A stretch of DNA of 64,000 nt. Source: Sediminibacterium sp. (lineage in GTDB: Bacteria > Bacteroidota > Bacteroidia > B-17B0 > Aurantibacillaceae). Of this stretch, positions 26,008-34,378 are shown one piece after another. Numbering within the stretch: position 1 is the first letter of the stretch; every line of letters begins with the position of its first letter. The notes below the pieces were generated by a model, which worked only from the letters and a program-made list of their open reading frames with translations, was not told the DNA's origin and ran no database searches. The translations under genes were made by a program, and so were the position numbers. The stretch is taken from the NCBI GenBank assembly GCA_030054095.1, contig JASGCO010000002.1, forward strand, positions 310,001 through 374,000, read 5' to 3'.

Positions 26008-27129
26008 TTATGCGAATGGGTGCGATTCAACTACCGCTATCTGTTGCTTTATAAGTTTACTGATATCTTTCATGTAACTTAACTCCTCCTGAGTACAAAA
26101 TGAAAGAGCTACGCCAGAAGCGCCTGCTCGTCCTGTTCGACCAATACGATGCACATAGGTTTCTGCCTGCTCCGGTATTTCATAGTTGATAACATGCGAG
26201 AGTTTTTCAATATCAATTCCCCGCGAAGCAATGTCGGTAGCAACCAGCACTTTTACTCTTCTGTCTTTGAATCCTTTTAACGCTCTTTCGCGTGCACCCT
26301 GTGTTTTACCACCATGTATTGCTTCTGAACTGATACCACTTTTGTTTAGTTCCTTTGCTACACGGTCTGCTCCACGTTTTGTTCTCGTAAACACAAGAGC
26401 ATGTTCCACTACACCGGTATTTAATACGTGCTTTAATAAGGCGCGTTTATTTTCCTTAGAAACGTAATAGATGCTTTGTTCTACCAAATCAGTTGTAGAA
26501 GACACAGGCGACACCGAAATTTTTACCGGATTTTTCAGCAAAGTACCTGCCAGTTTCATAATATCGGGGGCTGCCGTAGCTGAAAAGAATAATGTCTGAC
26601 GTTGTAGCGGCAACTTCTGAATAACCTTTTTAATATCATTCACAAATCCCATATCGAGCATACGATCGGCCTCATCTAAAACGAAGTATTCGACTTTATC
26701 CAATCGCACTATTCCCTGTTGCATCAGGTCGAGCAATCTTCCGGGAGTAGCCACAATGACATCTGCGCCATTACGTAAGGCTTTTTCCTGATTTACCTGC
26801 GATACCCCGCCGAATACAGTAACACAAGATACATTGAGGTACTTGTTATACGCACGTATATTATCACTGATCTGTAATGCCAGTTCTCTTGTAGGTGCCA
26901 GTATAAGCGCTTTTGTAGCGCGAACCGTTTTTTTGTTTTGCAGAAGTTGCAATAAGGGTAAAGAAAATGCACCGGTTTTACCTGTACCTGTTTGGGCACA
27001 TCCGAAAATATCCCTTCCGTCAAGTATAGGAGGGATAGCCTGTTCCTGTATTGGCGTAGGCTGTTTATAGCCAATACTTTCCAAAGCCATTAATAATGGC
27101 TCTGCTAATTTTAAATCTTTAAATGTCAT
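26008..27129 (-). CDS. DEAD-box ATP-dependent RNA helicase (RhlE type)
   Basis: The 373 residues have the full motif set: F-DL Q motif (GYKQPTPIQEQAI), AQTGTGKT, PTRELA, DEAD (VLDEADRML), SAT (FFSATA), and HRIGRTGRAG. The protein stops soon after the helicase core, without the basic tail of many RhlE proteins. Such helicases unwind RNA in ribosome assembly and are often needed in the cold. It is the first gene of the helicase-csp-sigma-desaturase unit and has its own promoter with a long 5' leader. Confidence 0.94.
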   Translation of the reverse strand: MTFKDLKLAEPLLMALESIGYKQPTPIQEQAIPPILDGRDIFGCAQTGTGKTGAFSLPLLQLLQNKKTVRATKALILAPTRELALQISDNIRAYNKYLNVSCVTVFGGVSQVNQEKALRNGADVIVATPGRLLDLMQQGIVRLDKVEYFVLDEADRMLDMGFVNDIKKVIQKLPLQRQTLFFSATAAPDIMKLAGTLLKNPVKISVSPVSSTTDLVEQSIYYVSKENKRALLKHVLNTGVVEHALVFTRTKRGADRVAKELNKSGISSEAIHGGKTQGARERALKGFKDRRVKVLVATDIASRGIDIEKLSHVINYEIPEQAETYVHRIGRTGRAGASGVALSFCTQEELSYMKDISKLIKQQIAVVESHPFA

Positions 27130-27265
27130 TTTATGTTATTAATCTAATCGGGCGCTGTTATTTTGAGTGTAACACTACCATTTATTATCCCAAAAAATTG
27201 TAAAGTGAAATGAGTGTCGCCGATTATGGCATTCAGATTAGAATACAATCCTCAAAAGAATTGCT

Positions 27266-27297
27266 CAAAGTTACACTAAATAATTAACATTACCAAA
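27266..27297 (-). promoter_or_regulatory. promoter of the DEAD helicase-csp-sigma-desaturase unit
   Basis: On the minus strand TTTG (27297-27294) is followed after 20 nt by TAACTTTG (27273-27266), an exact consensus match. The helicase ATG at 27129 implies a 5' leader of about 130 nt, long for this genome and reminiscent of the long leaders of cold-shock mRNAs. The rest of the 458-bp gap (27130-27587) holds no gene apart from this and the divergent -7 box at 27524. Confidence 0.75.
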
Positions 27298-27523
27298 ACA
27301 TCCGGAAAGTCAGGCAGAAATTCTCTGCGTAACGCCCTACCTTACAGGTATTAACCCGCTTCATAAAAAGAATCATCTTTTCAAACCACTATCGGGCTTA
27401 ATCCTTTAAAATCAAGGCGTTGAGCGGCAATTACGATTATAAAACCAAAAAATTCAGAGTCATAATCAGGTTTAACCGGTAATCCGATAAAGCATAATAA
27501 ATGTCTGTATGGTTATTTTTGTG

Positions 27524-27531
27524 TAGCTTTG
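27524..27531 (+). promoter_or_regulatory. -7 box of the cold-shock-domain gene
   Basis: TAGCTTTG matches TAnnTTTG and lies 56 nt before the ATG at 27588. Its position inside the N-terminal part of the longest open frame argues that translation starts at 27588, not at the upstream in-frame ATG at 27501. No convincing -33 TTG is seen. Confidence 0.5.
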
Positions 27532-27587
27532 TACAAAATCTGAGTCGGTTTAACTGTATAAATCTGCTTAAAACAGATTTATCCGCT

Positions 27588-28037
27588 ATGGCAAAACCAA
27601 AACAAACTTCATTAAAAGCAGACAGAGAAAAGAAAAAGAAACGCAAACAACAAGAGAAAGAAGAAAAACGGGAGCAACGCAAAGCCACCTCCAATAAAGG
27701 AAAAGGGTTTGATAGCATGATTGCTTACATAGATCACAACGGGCATATTTCAAGCACACCACCCGATCCTAAGTTAAAAGTTGAAATTAATCCAGAAGAC
27801 ATCCTGATTGGCGCCAGAAGTTTTATCAGAGAAAGAGAAACAGAAACAAAATCGGGACGCATTGCCATTTTCAATTCTGATAAAAATTATGGCTTTATCA
27901 AAGACGGGCTATCACAACAAAAAATTTTCTTTCATATTTCGGCCACCAATTTCGCGGTTAAAGAAGGCGATACGGTAAGCTACGAAGTAGCCAAAGGTGC
28001 AAAAGGCTTTCATGCTGTTAATGTTATAAAAAAATAA
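27588..28037 (+). CDS. cold-shock-domain protein with basic N-terminal extension
   Basis: The 149 residues start MAKPKQTSLK. A lysine/glutamate-rich, probably coiled or disordered N-terminal tract (REKKKKRKQQEKEEKREQRK) is followed by a C-terminal cold-shock domain (about 85-149) with NYGFIKD (RNP1-like) and KIFFHISAT (RNP2-like). It likely binds RNA. A longer in-frame ATG at 27501 would add 29 hydrophobic residues, but it lies upstream of the -7 box and is rejected. It is divergent from the helicase operon, forming a second cold-shock-type gene at the same locus. Confidence 0.85.
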   Translation: MAKPKQTSLKADREKKKKRKQQEKEEKREQRKATSNKGKGFDSMIAYIDHNGHISSTPPDPKLKVEINPEDILIGARSFIRERETETKSGRIAIFNSDKNYGFIKDGLSQQKIFFHISATNFAVKEGDTVSYEVAKGAKGFHAVNVIKK

Positions 28038-28225
28038 TAGCAGCATAATCAGAAACTCATTAACGTTTCACGTTCATAATTGTCCATAATTTTTAAACGA
28101 TTTATTACCTTCCGATAGATTAAGGCTTATTTGTTCTGCTAATAGTTATTCTCTTATTGATTAAACAGATAACGAACAAAGAAACTATACCAAAGTGACC
28201 TTGCCTTTACCCCATTATAAACTCA

Positions 28226-28258
28226 AAATCCCCTGAGCAATCACTACTCAGGGGATTT
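28226..28258. terminator. bidirectional intrinsic terminator beside tRNA-Ser
   Basis: TCCCCTGAG and CTCAGGGGA form a 9-bp GC-rich stem, extended by A/T pairs on both sides (AAA before, TTT after). A-runs and T-runs flank it, so it works in either direction. It lies directly 3' of the minus-strand tRNA-Ser and also downstream of the plus-strand cold-shock-domain gene. Confidence 0.85.
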
Positions 28259-28261
28259 TTG

Positions 28262-28349
28262 CGGAGACGGAGAGATTCGAACTCTCGATACGCTTTTGAC
28301 GTATACACACTTTCCAGGCGTGCTCCTTCAACCACTCGGACACGTCTCC
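28262..28349 (-). tRNA. tRNA-Ser (anticodon GGA)
   Basis: A full class II cloverleaf can be folded on the minus strand: acceptor GGAGACG/CGTCTCC, a D arm with GTGGTTGA, anticodon arm CACGC-CTGGAAA-GTGTG with GGA at 28315-28313, long variable arm TACG...CGTA, and T arm GAGAG-TTCGAAT-CTCTC. The discriminator is G. CCA is not encoded. It reads UCC/UCU. The terminator at 28226-28258 follows at once. Confidence 0.96.
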
Positions 28350-28397
28350 TTTTCCTTTCTTTTAGAGAAGGAGTGCAAAGATATTACTTTTCAGGAA

Positions 28398-29174
28398 TTA
28401 TTCGCCTTTAAAAACAGGTTTCCGTTTTTCAAGAAAGGCATTTACGCCTTCTTTATAATCATAGGTAGCGGCCGCTTCTACCTGCACGTTTCCTTCGGCC
28501 ACCAATTGCTGTTGCCAGGTATTTGTAAAACTCTGGTTAATCAGGCGTTTGGTTAAACCAATTCCCTTAGTTGGCATATCTGCTATTTGCGTAGCAAATG
28601 CCAATACTTCTTCTGCAAAGTGCGCATCACTTACCACTTTATATACCATTCCCATCTCTCGGGCGTGGATGGCACCTACCTTATCACCGGTAATCATAAG
28701 CGCAAGCGCCTGCTGCCGACCAATTAAACGTGGTAAAAAGAAGGTTCCACCACTATCCGGAATTAAACCGATCTTACTGAATGCCTGAATAAATGAGGCC
28801 GCCTCTGCTGCCAATACTATATCGCAAGCCAGGGCAATATTGGCTCCCGCTCCCGCTGCTACACCGTTTACTGCCGCAATTACCGGTTTTTCGAGCGTTA
28901 CAATACGCTGTATAATGGGATTATAATGTTCTTCTACAATACGTTGTATGCCTGGGCCGTTCGGGTCAATGGCCTCTCCCAGATCCTGTCCGGCACAAAA
29001 TGCCTTTCCGCTGCCTGTAATTACGACACAACGAACCGTTTTATCTGAAGCGGCTTCATCCAATGCAGCATGTAATGCCAATGCCATCTCGCGATTAAAA
29101 CTATTAAACTTATCCGCACGGTTTAAGGTAATCCATGCTACCTGCCCTTTCTTTTCACTTAAAATAAAACTCAT
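28398..29174 (-). CDS. enoyl-CoA hydratase/isomerase family protein, PaaG-like
   Basis: The crotonase-fold protein has 258 residues from the ATG at 29174. The oxyanion-hole segments are AFCAGQDLGE and GVAAGAGANIALACD, and FIQAFSKIGLIPDSGGTFFLPRLIG is closely like PaaG (the ring-epoxide isomerase of phenylacetate degradation), including the catalytic Asp of PDSGG. No other paa genes are in the window, so a role in general acyl-CoA metabolism is possible. A longer frame starts with TTG at 29204 and would overlap the upstream gene; the ATG is preferred. Confidence 0.85.
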   Translation of the reverse strand: MSFILSEKKGQVAWITLNRADKFNSFNREMALALHAALDEAASDKTVRCVVITGSGKAFCAGQDLGEAIDPNGPGIQRIVEEHYNPIIQRIVTLEKPVIAAVNGVAAGAGANIALACDIVLAAEAASFIQAFSKIGLIPDSGGTFFLPRLIGRQQALALMITGDKVGAIHAREMGMVYKVVSDAHFAEEVLAFATQIADMPTKGIGLTKRLINQSFTNTWQQQLVAEGNVQVEAAATYDYKEGVNAFLEKRKPVFKGE

Positions 29175-29193
29175 ACTTGTAAAATTTATAGTA

Positions 29194-29649
29194 TCAGGCA
29201 CCAAATTGGCGCAAATGATGATCTACGTGTTTATATTGCAAAATATCCCAGTCTTGTGGGGTCATCTTGCCAAAAAACGGATGGGGTTTCTGACTAATAG
29301 CACCCGGCCCTCCTTGCTGAAATTCTTCAATCAAACTGATTAATTTCGCCTTCTCCGTTTCAAATTGCCGCGCATCTTTAATACGCGCCTCTTTAAAGGT
29401 AGGCATGTGTTTTTCAAACGGACGGTCATCGGCCACTAGTTTACGTTTTGCACTGCGACCAAACAAAAACGACATCAGCCTCATCGGCTTTATATTTATT
29501 CGGTCGCGGGCCAGTTCAAACGGCAATTGCAAGTGAGCCAATACCTGAGCAACACTCATTCCTCCCCATTGCGCTTCAGACATGGGTGTCAACGAATGAA
29601 TCCGTTTGATCATCAAACGGCTTTGTTCCTCATTAAACAAACTACTCAT
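29194..29649 (-). CDS. DUF1569 (DinB-like) protein
   Basis: The 151 residues match DUF1569, a four-helix-bundle family in the DinB/YfiT superfamily. The N-terminal helix has RIHSLTPMSEAQWGGMSVAQVLAHLQ, and the C terminus has HPFFGKMTPQDWDILQYKHVDHHLRQFG. His residues at matching places (AHLQ, KHVDHHLRQF) could bind a metal as in DinB proteins. Function is unknown; thiol transfer or detoxification is typical of relatives. It ends 19 bp before the PaaG-like gene and follows arginase by 14 bp. Confidence 0.82.
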   Translation of the reverse strand: MSSLFNEEQSRLMIKRIHSLTPMSEAQWGGMSVAQVLAHLQLPFELARDRINIKPMRLMSFLFGRSAKRKLVADDRPFEKHMPTFKEARIKDARQFETEKAKLISLIEEFQQGGPGAISQKPHPFFGKMTPQDWDILQYKHVDHHLRQFGA

Positions 29650-29663
29650 CAGAAACTAGTGAA

Positions 29664-30617
29664 TTAAAAATCGTGGCTTAACTGGTTCGTTGTTTTTTGC
29701 AAAATTTCAAACGCGTTTTCGGCCATCAGATTTTCTTTATCCAATGTAGGGTTAATTTCCACCATTTCAAAACAACAGATTTTTTTGCTGCGCATGATGT
29801 AATAAATGAGGTTCCCCGCTTCCTTTTCAGTGATTCCATTAGGGACAGGTGTTCCGGTTCCACTCGAAATACGTGAATCCATACTATCTACATCAAAGCT
29901 TACATAGATAAGATCGCAATGATCAAGGTAGTTTAAGCTCTCAATTGCAACCCGCTCAACTGCTTTCTTACGTATTTCAGGCAAATTAAATACCCTCACT
30001 TTATTTTTCTTAATCAGGTAATCTTCCTGAGGCTCAAAATCGCGAAGTGCGATATACACAAGGTCGTTGTATTGTATCTTCGGACATATTCCTCCCAGAT
30101 TTTTCAGTTTATCCCAATACTCTACTGTTTCGTCGTCAGGTTTATTTTGCTGACGGTCTTTATTATCCTCTGCCAATACACAAGACAATGGCATGCCATG
30201 CATATTACCACTTGGTGTAGTATAAGGACTGTGCAAATCAGCATGCGCGTCAATCCAAATTACCCCCAGTCGCTTTTCGGGATGCGCCATCCGGATCCCA
30301 CTGATTGTTCCTAAAGCAGAGCTGTGATCGCCGGCCAAAACGATGGGCACTTCATTTTTAGCGATCGTTTTCTGTATTTCCTTTGCCAAACGCTCATTCA
30401 GATTATAAATTCCCTTTATCCGTTTAGCGTAATCGTGCACCACGGGTTCTAACAGCAAATTGTTCTCGTTAGGCACCTCCACACTTTTATAACGCTTAAA
30501 AAACGGGCTACCAAAATCCAGAGCAGCTATCTTAATAGCATCCACTCCCATACTGGCACCTCTGGTTCCGGCTCCTATTTCACTCTTTACCTCAATAATC
30601 TTAATCGGTTTTATCAT
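29664..30617 (-). CDS. arginase/ureohydrolase family protein
   Basis: This manganese hydrolase converts arginine to ornithine and urea, or acts on a related guanidino substrate. Metal motifs are complete: GDHSSALGT, DAHADLH and SFDVDSMD, plus the substrate loop SGTGTPVPNG. From the ATG at 30617 it has 317 residues and begins MIKPIKIIEVKSEIGAGTRGA, as in relatives. An upstream in-frame ATG (30638) and a GTG (30647) are possible starts. It is divergent from arginine decarboxylase, so both enzymes compete for arginine from one intergenic control region. Confidence 0.85.
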   Translation of the reverse strand: MIKPIKIIEVKSEIGAGTRGASMGVDAIKIAALDFGSPFFKRYKSVEVPNENNLLLEPVVHDYAKRIKGIYNLNERLAKEIQKTIAKNEVPIVLAGDHSSALGTISGIRMAHPEKRLGVIWIDAHADLHSPYTTPSGNMHGMPLSCVLAEDNKDRQQNKPDDETVEYWDKLKNLGGICPKIQYNDLVYIALRDFEPQEDYLIKKNKVRVFNLPEIRKKAVERVAIESLNYLDHCDLIYVSFDVDSMDSRISSGTGTPVPNGITEKEAGNLIYYIMRSKKICCFEMVEINPTLDKENLMAENAFEILQKTTNQLSHDF

Positions 30618-30671
30618 AAAATTTAACTTATTATTCATATTTACCACTATTTTTGCATAAAGTATTTCACT

Positions 30672-30679
30672 TACATTTG
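30672..30679 (+). promoter_or_regulatory. -7 box of the arginine decarboxylase gene
   Basis: TACATTTG matches TAnnTTTG, 33 nt before the ATG. A TTTG at 30652-30655 lies only 16 nt upstream, shorter than the usual ~20, so the -33 assignment is weak. Confidence 0.45.
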
Positions 30680-30712
30680 AATACTTTTACCCAAGTAAAA
30701 CACTTAGATTAA

Positions 30713-32110
30713 ATGGACAACACGTATTCTAACCTTATCAATCAAACCTTTAACTTCCCTCAGGAGGGATTTGAGGTGATAGATGAAGAGCTTTATTTTA
30801 ACGGCATCCCCCTGATGAACATCATCAAACAATACGGAACACCATTAAGAATCAGCTACTTACCAAAAATAGGTTCACAAATTCAAAAGGCCAAGCGCCT
30901 GTTTAATGTTGCCATGGCTAAAGTGGACTACAAAGGAAAATACACGTATTGCTATTGTACAAAAAGTTCACACTTCAGCTTTGTACTCGACGAAGTGTTG
31001 AAAAACGATGTACATATAGAAACTTCTTCTACGTTCGATATCCAGATCATCAAAGAACAATACCAAAAAAAGGCTTTAAACAAAGATACATATATTATTT
31101 GTAATGGTTATAAACGTACCGCTTACAAACAGGCCATTACAGAGTTAATCAATGATGGGTTTAATGTTATTCCAGTATTAGACCACTTAGATGAAATTGA
31201 CTACTATAAAAAACATGTAAAAGCAGAACAACTTAAACTTGGGATACGGATCAGTACCGAAGAAGAACCCTCTTTTACCTTTTACAGTTCACGTTTGGGA
31301 ATCCGCAGCAGCGAAATAATGGATTTGTATAAAGACAAAATACAAAGTAATCCTCGTTTTAAGTTAAAGTTACTTCATTTTTTCATTAATACGGGTATTA
31401 AAGACACCATTTACTACTGGACAGAATTAAACAAATGCCTTAATATTTATAAAGAACTAAAATCTGTTTGCCCTGATTTGGATTCACTTAATATCGGAGG
31501 AGGGATGCCCATCCGAACCTCCCTTGGTTTTGAGTACGATTACGAATACATGATTGAGGAAATTGTTGAGCAGATCAAAAGTTTTTGCACGCAACACGAC
31601 ATACCCGAACCTAATATCTTTACCGAATTTGGGTCGTTTACCGTAGGCGAAAGCGGCGCCACCTTGTATTCGGTTATTGATCAGAAACAGCAAAACGACC
31701 GCGAAACCTGGTACATGATAGACAGTAGTTTTATAACTACCTTACCCGATACCTGGGGCATCAACCAGCGTTTTATTTTATTGGCCATTAATAACTGGAG
31801 TAAACCGTATCAACCTGTTAATTTAGGTGGTTTAACCTGTGATAGCATGGATTACTATAACAACGAAGCGCACACCAATCAAGTGTTTTTACCAGTGGTT
31901 AACAAACCCGATAAAGAACCTCTCTATATCGGTTTTTTCCATACCGGTGCCTATCAGGAAGCACTGAGTGGCTACGGGGGCACGCAGCATTGCCTTATTC
32001 CCGCGCCTAAACATGTTTTAATTGACCGTGATGCGGATGGAGAAATTACCACGCGTTTGTTTGCCAAGGAACAAAGCTATAAAAGCATGTTAAAAATATT
32101 GGGTTACTAA
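30713..32110 (+). CDS. speA: arginine decarboxylase (Bacteroidota-type, PLP fold III)
   Basis: It decarboxylates arginine to agmatine for polyamine synthesis. The 465 residues form an alanine-racemase-fold decarboxylase: PLP lysine Lys84 in YCTKSSHF, NIGGGMP and EFGSFTVGESG in the barrel, and FHTGAYQEALSGYGG in the beta domain. It is shorter than the E. coli SpeA (about 650) but of the size usual in Bacteroidota. The symbol follows that practice. It is divergent from arginase, and a hairpin follows its stop. Confidence 0.86.
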   Translation: MDNTYSNLINQTFNFPQEGFEVIDEELYFNGIPLMNIIKQYGTPLRISYLPKIGSQIQKAKRLFNVAMAKVDYKGKYTYCYCTKSSHFSFVLDEVLKNDVHIETSSTFDIQIIKEQYQKKALNKDTYIICNGYKRTAYKQAITELINDGFNVIPVLDHLDEIDYYKKHVKAEQLKLGIRISTEEEPSFTFYSSRLGIRSSEIMDLYKDKIQSNPRFKLKLLHFFINTGIKDTIYYWTELNKCLNIYKELKSVCPDLDSLNIGGGMPIRTSLGFEYDYEYMIEEIVEQIKSFCTQHDIPEPNIFTEFGSFTVGESGATLYSVIDQKQQNDRETWYMIDSSFITTLPDTWGINQRFILLAINNWSKPYQPVNLGGLTCDSMDYYNNEAHTNQVFLPVVNKPDKEPLYIGFFHTGAYQEALSGYGGTQHCLIPAPKHVLIDRDADGEITTRLFAKEQSYKSMLKILGY

Positions 32111-32134
32111 ACCTGTCACGTTCCTAACCGTTTA

Positions 32135-32175
32135 GCGCATCATTCAAACCTCGGCTACACGTTTGAATGGTACGC
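32135..32175. terminator. hairpin between convergent speA and the MBL-fold gene
   Basis: GCGCATCATTCAAAC and GTTTGAATGGTACGC pair over 15 positions (CATTCAAAC/GTTTGAATG is perfect, the outer part has G-U type mismatches), with an 11-nt loop. It sits between two converging genes, as expected for a shared terminator, although T-runs are short. Confidence 0.5.
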
Positions 32176-32247
32176 TGTTTAGTTTTCAGAAACGATCCTG
32201 ATATATCGGTTTTACCCATACGTTATTCCGGCTGAGCTATATACTTG

Positions 32248-33411
32248 TTAATGCTTACCTGCATTGGTTTCCCATGCCTTTAAGCCACCGTTAAACTTTG
32301 GATCTATGTTAAGGAGTACCTTGTTATAATATTCTGCCAGCACTCTATCTCCATTATTATAACAGGCTTCTCCCATGGTGTCTATATAACTGGGAACTCC
32401 CGGATAATACAGGTTTAACAAACGTGCCAGAGACACCGCCTTTTCGTACTGTTTATCTTTTATGCATGTATAAACCGCCTGGTTGAGTACCTGTGACGAC
32501 ATACGGCTTTGGGCCAAATCCCGCAACAAGCTATCTTGTTCTGCTCTCAATACGGTTACGGGCAGCTTTACAAATACTGCCGCTGCCTCGTTCATGGAAC
32601 GTCCCGCTTTCATGTAATCCGTAAAATAGGCGTATGTAAATACCGGAGGTACAAAATAGCCCAACTCCTTTTCGGGCCGCCCCAATTTAATCAGTTCCTT
32701 TACTTCCAGTTTTCTGCACTCTATGGCTTGCTTTACATCCAATAACCGTCCTGAATAAATGAATCCTTTTTCCTTTTGCAAATCACTTTGTGTTAAGGCA
32801 CACATACACGACGCATGCAGGCGTTTCTGTTTGGGGAAATAAAAAAATAGGTAATCTTTGGTTGGTTTGTTCGTATATGTACTATCCAGATACAACACCT
32901 GTAATGGGGATTCGCTTTTTTTAAACATGAGTGTATCTTTATTTACAAAGATTACGGATGACTCATACATCTTTTTATCTAACTGTGTAGTAAAGCCATG
33001 GCTTATAGCATACTTCCAGTTCTGAGAAGTTGTTACCAGTTTAGCGCCATTCTTTAAAAAAGGATCAATAGCAGATAAGCTGTGCAAATGCCAGTGTGAA
33101 CTGAATACATAACGCACCGGTTTGGAAGGATATTCTCCCTTCAAAAAAGAAATAAGCGCGTTTGCTTTTACGGTATCCTGTTTCAAATCATCGGTTTTAT
33201 TTCCTCCTGCATCTACAAAAGGCAATTCTATTAATGCCAGAAAATTCGGGTATTCCATTACTGTTGTTTGGCTGTTATGGACTGTATCCATAGCAACAAA
33301 AGCCATTTTCTGATCAAAGCGGGTTAATTTAAATGCTGGAGCCTGAGCCCTTGCTATCCCATAAAACAAGCCCATGCCTGTCATCACCAATAAAAATACT
33401 ATACGCATCAT
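32248..33411 (-). CDS. secreted metallo-beta-lactamase-fold protein with degenerate metal motif and C-terminal repeats
   Basis: The 387 residues have a signal peptide (ending ARAQ). The order of elements resembles a metallo-beta-lactamase fold: ALIELPFVDAGG, then VFSSHWHLHSLSAIDPFL where HxHxDH is expected. Here the motif reads H-L-H-S-L-S, keeping two His but lacking the Asp and third His, so zinc binding is doubtful. The C-terminal ~100 residues (AVYTCIKDKQYEKAVSLARLL, YNNGDRVLAEYYNKVL) look like TPR helices. It is 19 bp downstream of an AraC regulator that probably shares its transcript. Function is unknown. Confidence 0.6.
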   Translation of the reverse strand: MMRIVFLLVMTGMGLFYGIARAQAPAFKLTRFDQKMAFVAMDTVHNSQTTVMEYPNFLALIELPFVDAGGNKTDDLKQDTVKANALISFLKGEYPSKPVRYVFSSHWHLHSLSAIDPFLKNGAKLVTTSQNWKYAISHGFTTQLDKKMYESSVIFVNKDTLMFKKSESPLQVLYLDSTYTNKPTKDYLFFYFPKQKRLHASCMCALTQSDLQKEKGFIYSGRLLDVKQAIECRKLEVKELIKLGRPEKELGYFVPPVFTYAYFTDYMKAGRSMNEAAAVFVKLPVTVLRAEQDSLLRDLAQSRMSSQVLNQAVYTCIKDKQYEKAVSLARLLNLYYPGVPSYIDTMGEACYNNGDRVLAEYYNKVLLNIDPKFNGGLKAWETNAGKH

Positions 33412-33430
33412 TTTTCTTTTTAAAACAAAA

Positions 33431-34267
33431 TTAGAATATGGAAATCGCCTTGTCTTGTAAAATATTGCAACCGTTCCGGTATTGCTGAGGCGCTAATCCT
33501 ACATACTTTTTAAAATAGTTTGTAAAATGACTCTGATCGTAAAACCCCGCGTCGAATGCAATCTGACTAATGGATTCATTTTGCAGTAACTGTTGTTTAG
33601 CCTGTTCAATACGCAAGGCCGTTACATAGTCCTGAGGACTCAGGCCGGTTCCAGCTTTGAACCGGCGCAATACTTTAAACTTATCACAGGCAAACCGGCG
33701 GCTAAGATCTTCTAATGTAATCTTATCGCGGTAATGCTGATGTAACCACTCTACCATCTCTCTATATATACTGTCCTGCTTTAAGCCTGATGGCAGATGC
33801 GCCTCACTATCCTTTATCAAAACAGACAACAATGCTTTCAGTACTGTTTGAAAACGTACGGCATCCTGTAAAACATCCGTTAACTGCTTATATAAAGCAA
33901 GTGCTTCTGCCGAACCGGAAACATAGTAAGGCACCTGTAACGCTGTTTCATACAAAATACCGGTACCCTGAAAAACATAACGGCACAGATCCTCATTCAG
34001 ATATACCGCTCTGTATGCCCAAGGCTGATTTCCTATTCCTTTATTAGCGTGTACCGAATACGGCGGGATCAGCATGATCATACCGGCATGTAAATGTTGC
34101 CATTTTCCATTCGCGGAGAAAGCCTCACTCCCCTGCTCTATCCATCCCAGACTCCATTCTTTATGGAAATGAAAAGGAAAATCGCGTTCACAAAAAACAG
34201 CGCGCTTTATATAAATACCATCACTGTGTGCTGCATAATTCACCATTATATCTGCAAATCCACTCAT
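33431..34267 (-). CDS. AraC family regulator with cupin sensor domain
   Basis: The 278 residues have an N-terminal AraC-type cupin (about 20-100; FHFHKEWSLGWIEQGSEAF, GMIMLIPPYSVHANKG) and a C-terminal double HTH (about 180-270; LEDLSRRFACDKFKVLRRFKAGTG, SISQIAFDAGFYDQSHFTNYFKK, LAPQQYR). The cupin histidines suggest a small-molecule ligand. It precedes the MBL-fold gene by 19 bp and likely regulates that pair. Confidence 0.88.
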   Translation of the reverse strand: MSGFADIMVNYAAHSDGIYIKRAVFCERDFPFHFHKEWSLGWIEQGSEAFSANGKWQHLHAGMIMLIPPYSVHANKGIGNQPWAYRAVYLNEDLCRYVFQGTGILYETALQVPYYVSGSAEALALYKQLTDVLQDAVRFQTVLKALLSVLIKDSEAHLPSGLKQDSIYREMVEWLHQHYRDKITLEDLSRRFACDKFKVLRRFKAGTGLSPQDYVTALRIEQAKQQLLQNESISQIAFDAGFYDQSHFTNYFKKYVGLAPQQYRNGCNILQDKAISIF

Positions 34268-34365
34268 TGGGCAATGATCGGGACAATCACTTAAACCACC
34301 GTGTTAAAAGAACTCAAATAACATTTTTTAGTAGATCACATTACGTTACAGATTCCATATCTGTT

Positions 34366-34373
34366 TACATTTG
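34366..34373 (+). promoter_or_regulatory. -7 box abutting the DUF1287 start codon
   Basis: TACATTTG matches TAnnTTTG and is only 5 nt before the ATG at 34379, implying a leaderless or nearly leaderless mRNA. Confidence 0.6.
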
Positions 34374-34378
34374 ATTCT

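Noticed and set aside
27501..27587. N-terminal extension of the cold-shock-domain gene from ATG 27501
   Set aside because: The extension contains a TAnnTTTG box (27524-27531), is hydrophobic and unlike the family; the ATG at 27588 fits better.
29175..29204. Upstream TTG start of the PaaG-like gene
   Set aside because: It would overlap the DUF1569 gene and add ten residues absent from the family; ATG 29174 is the natural start.
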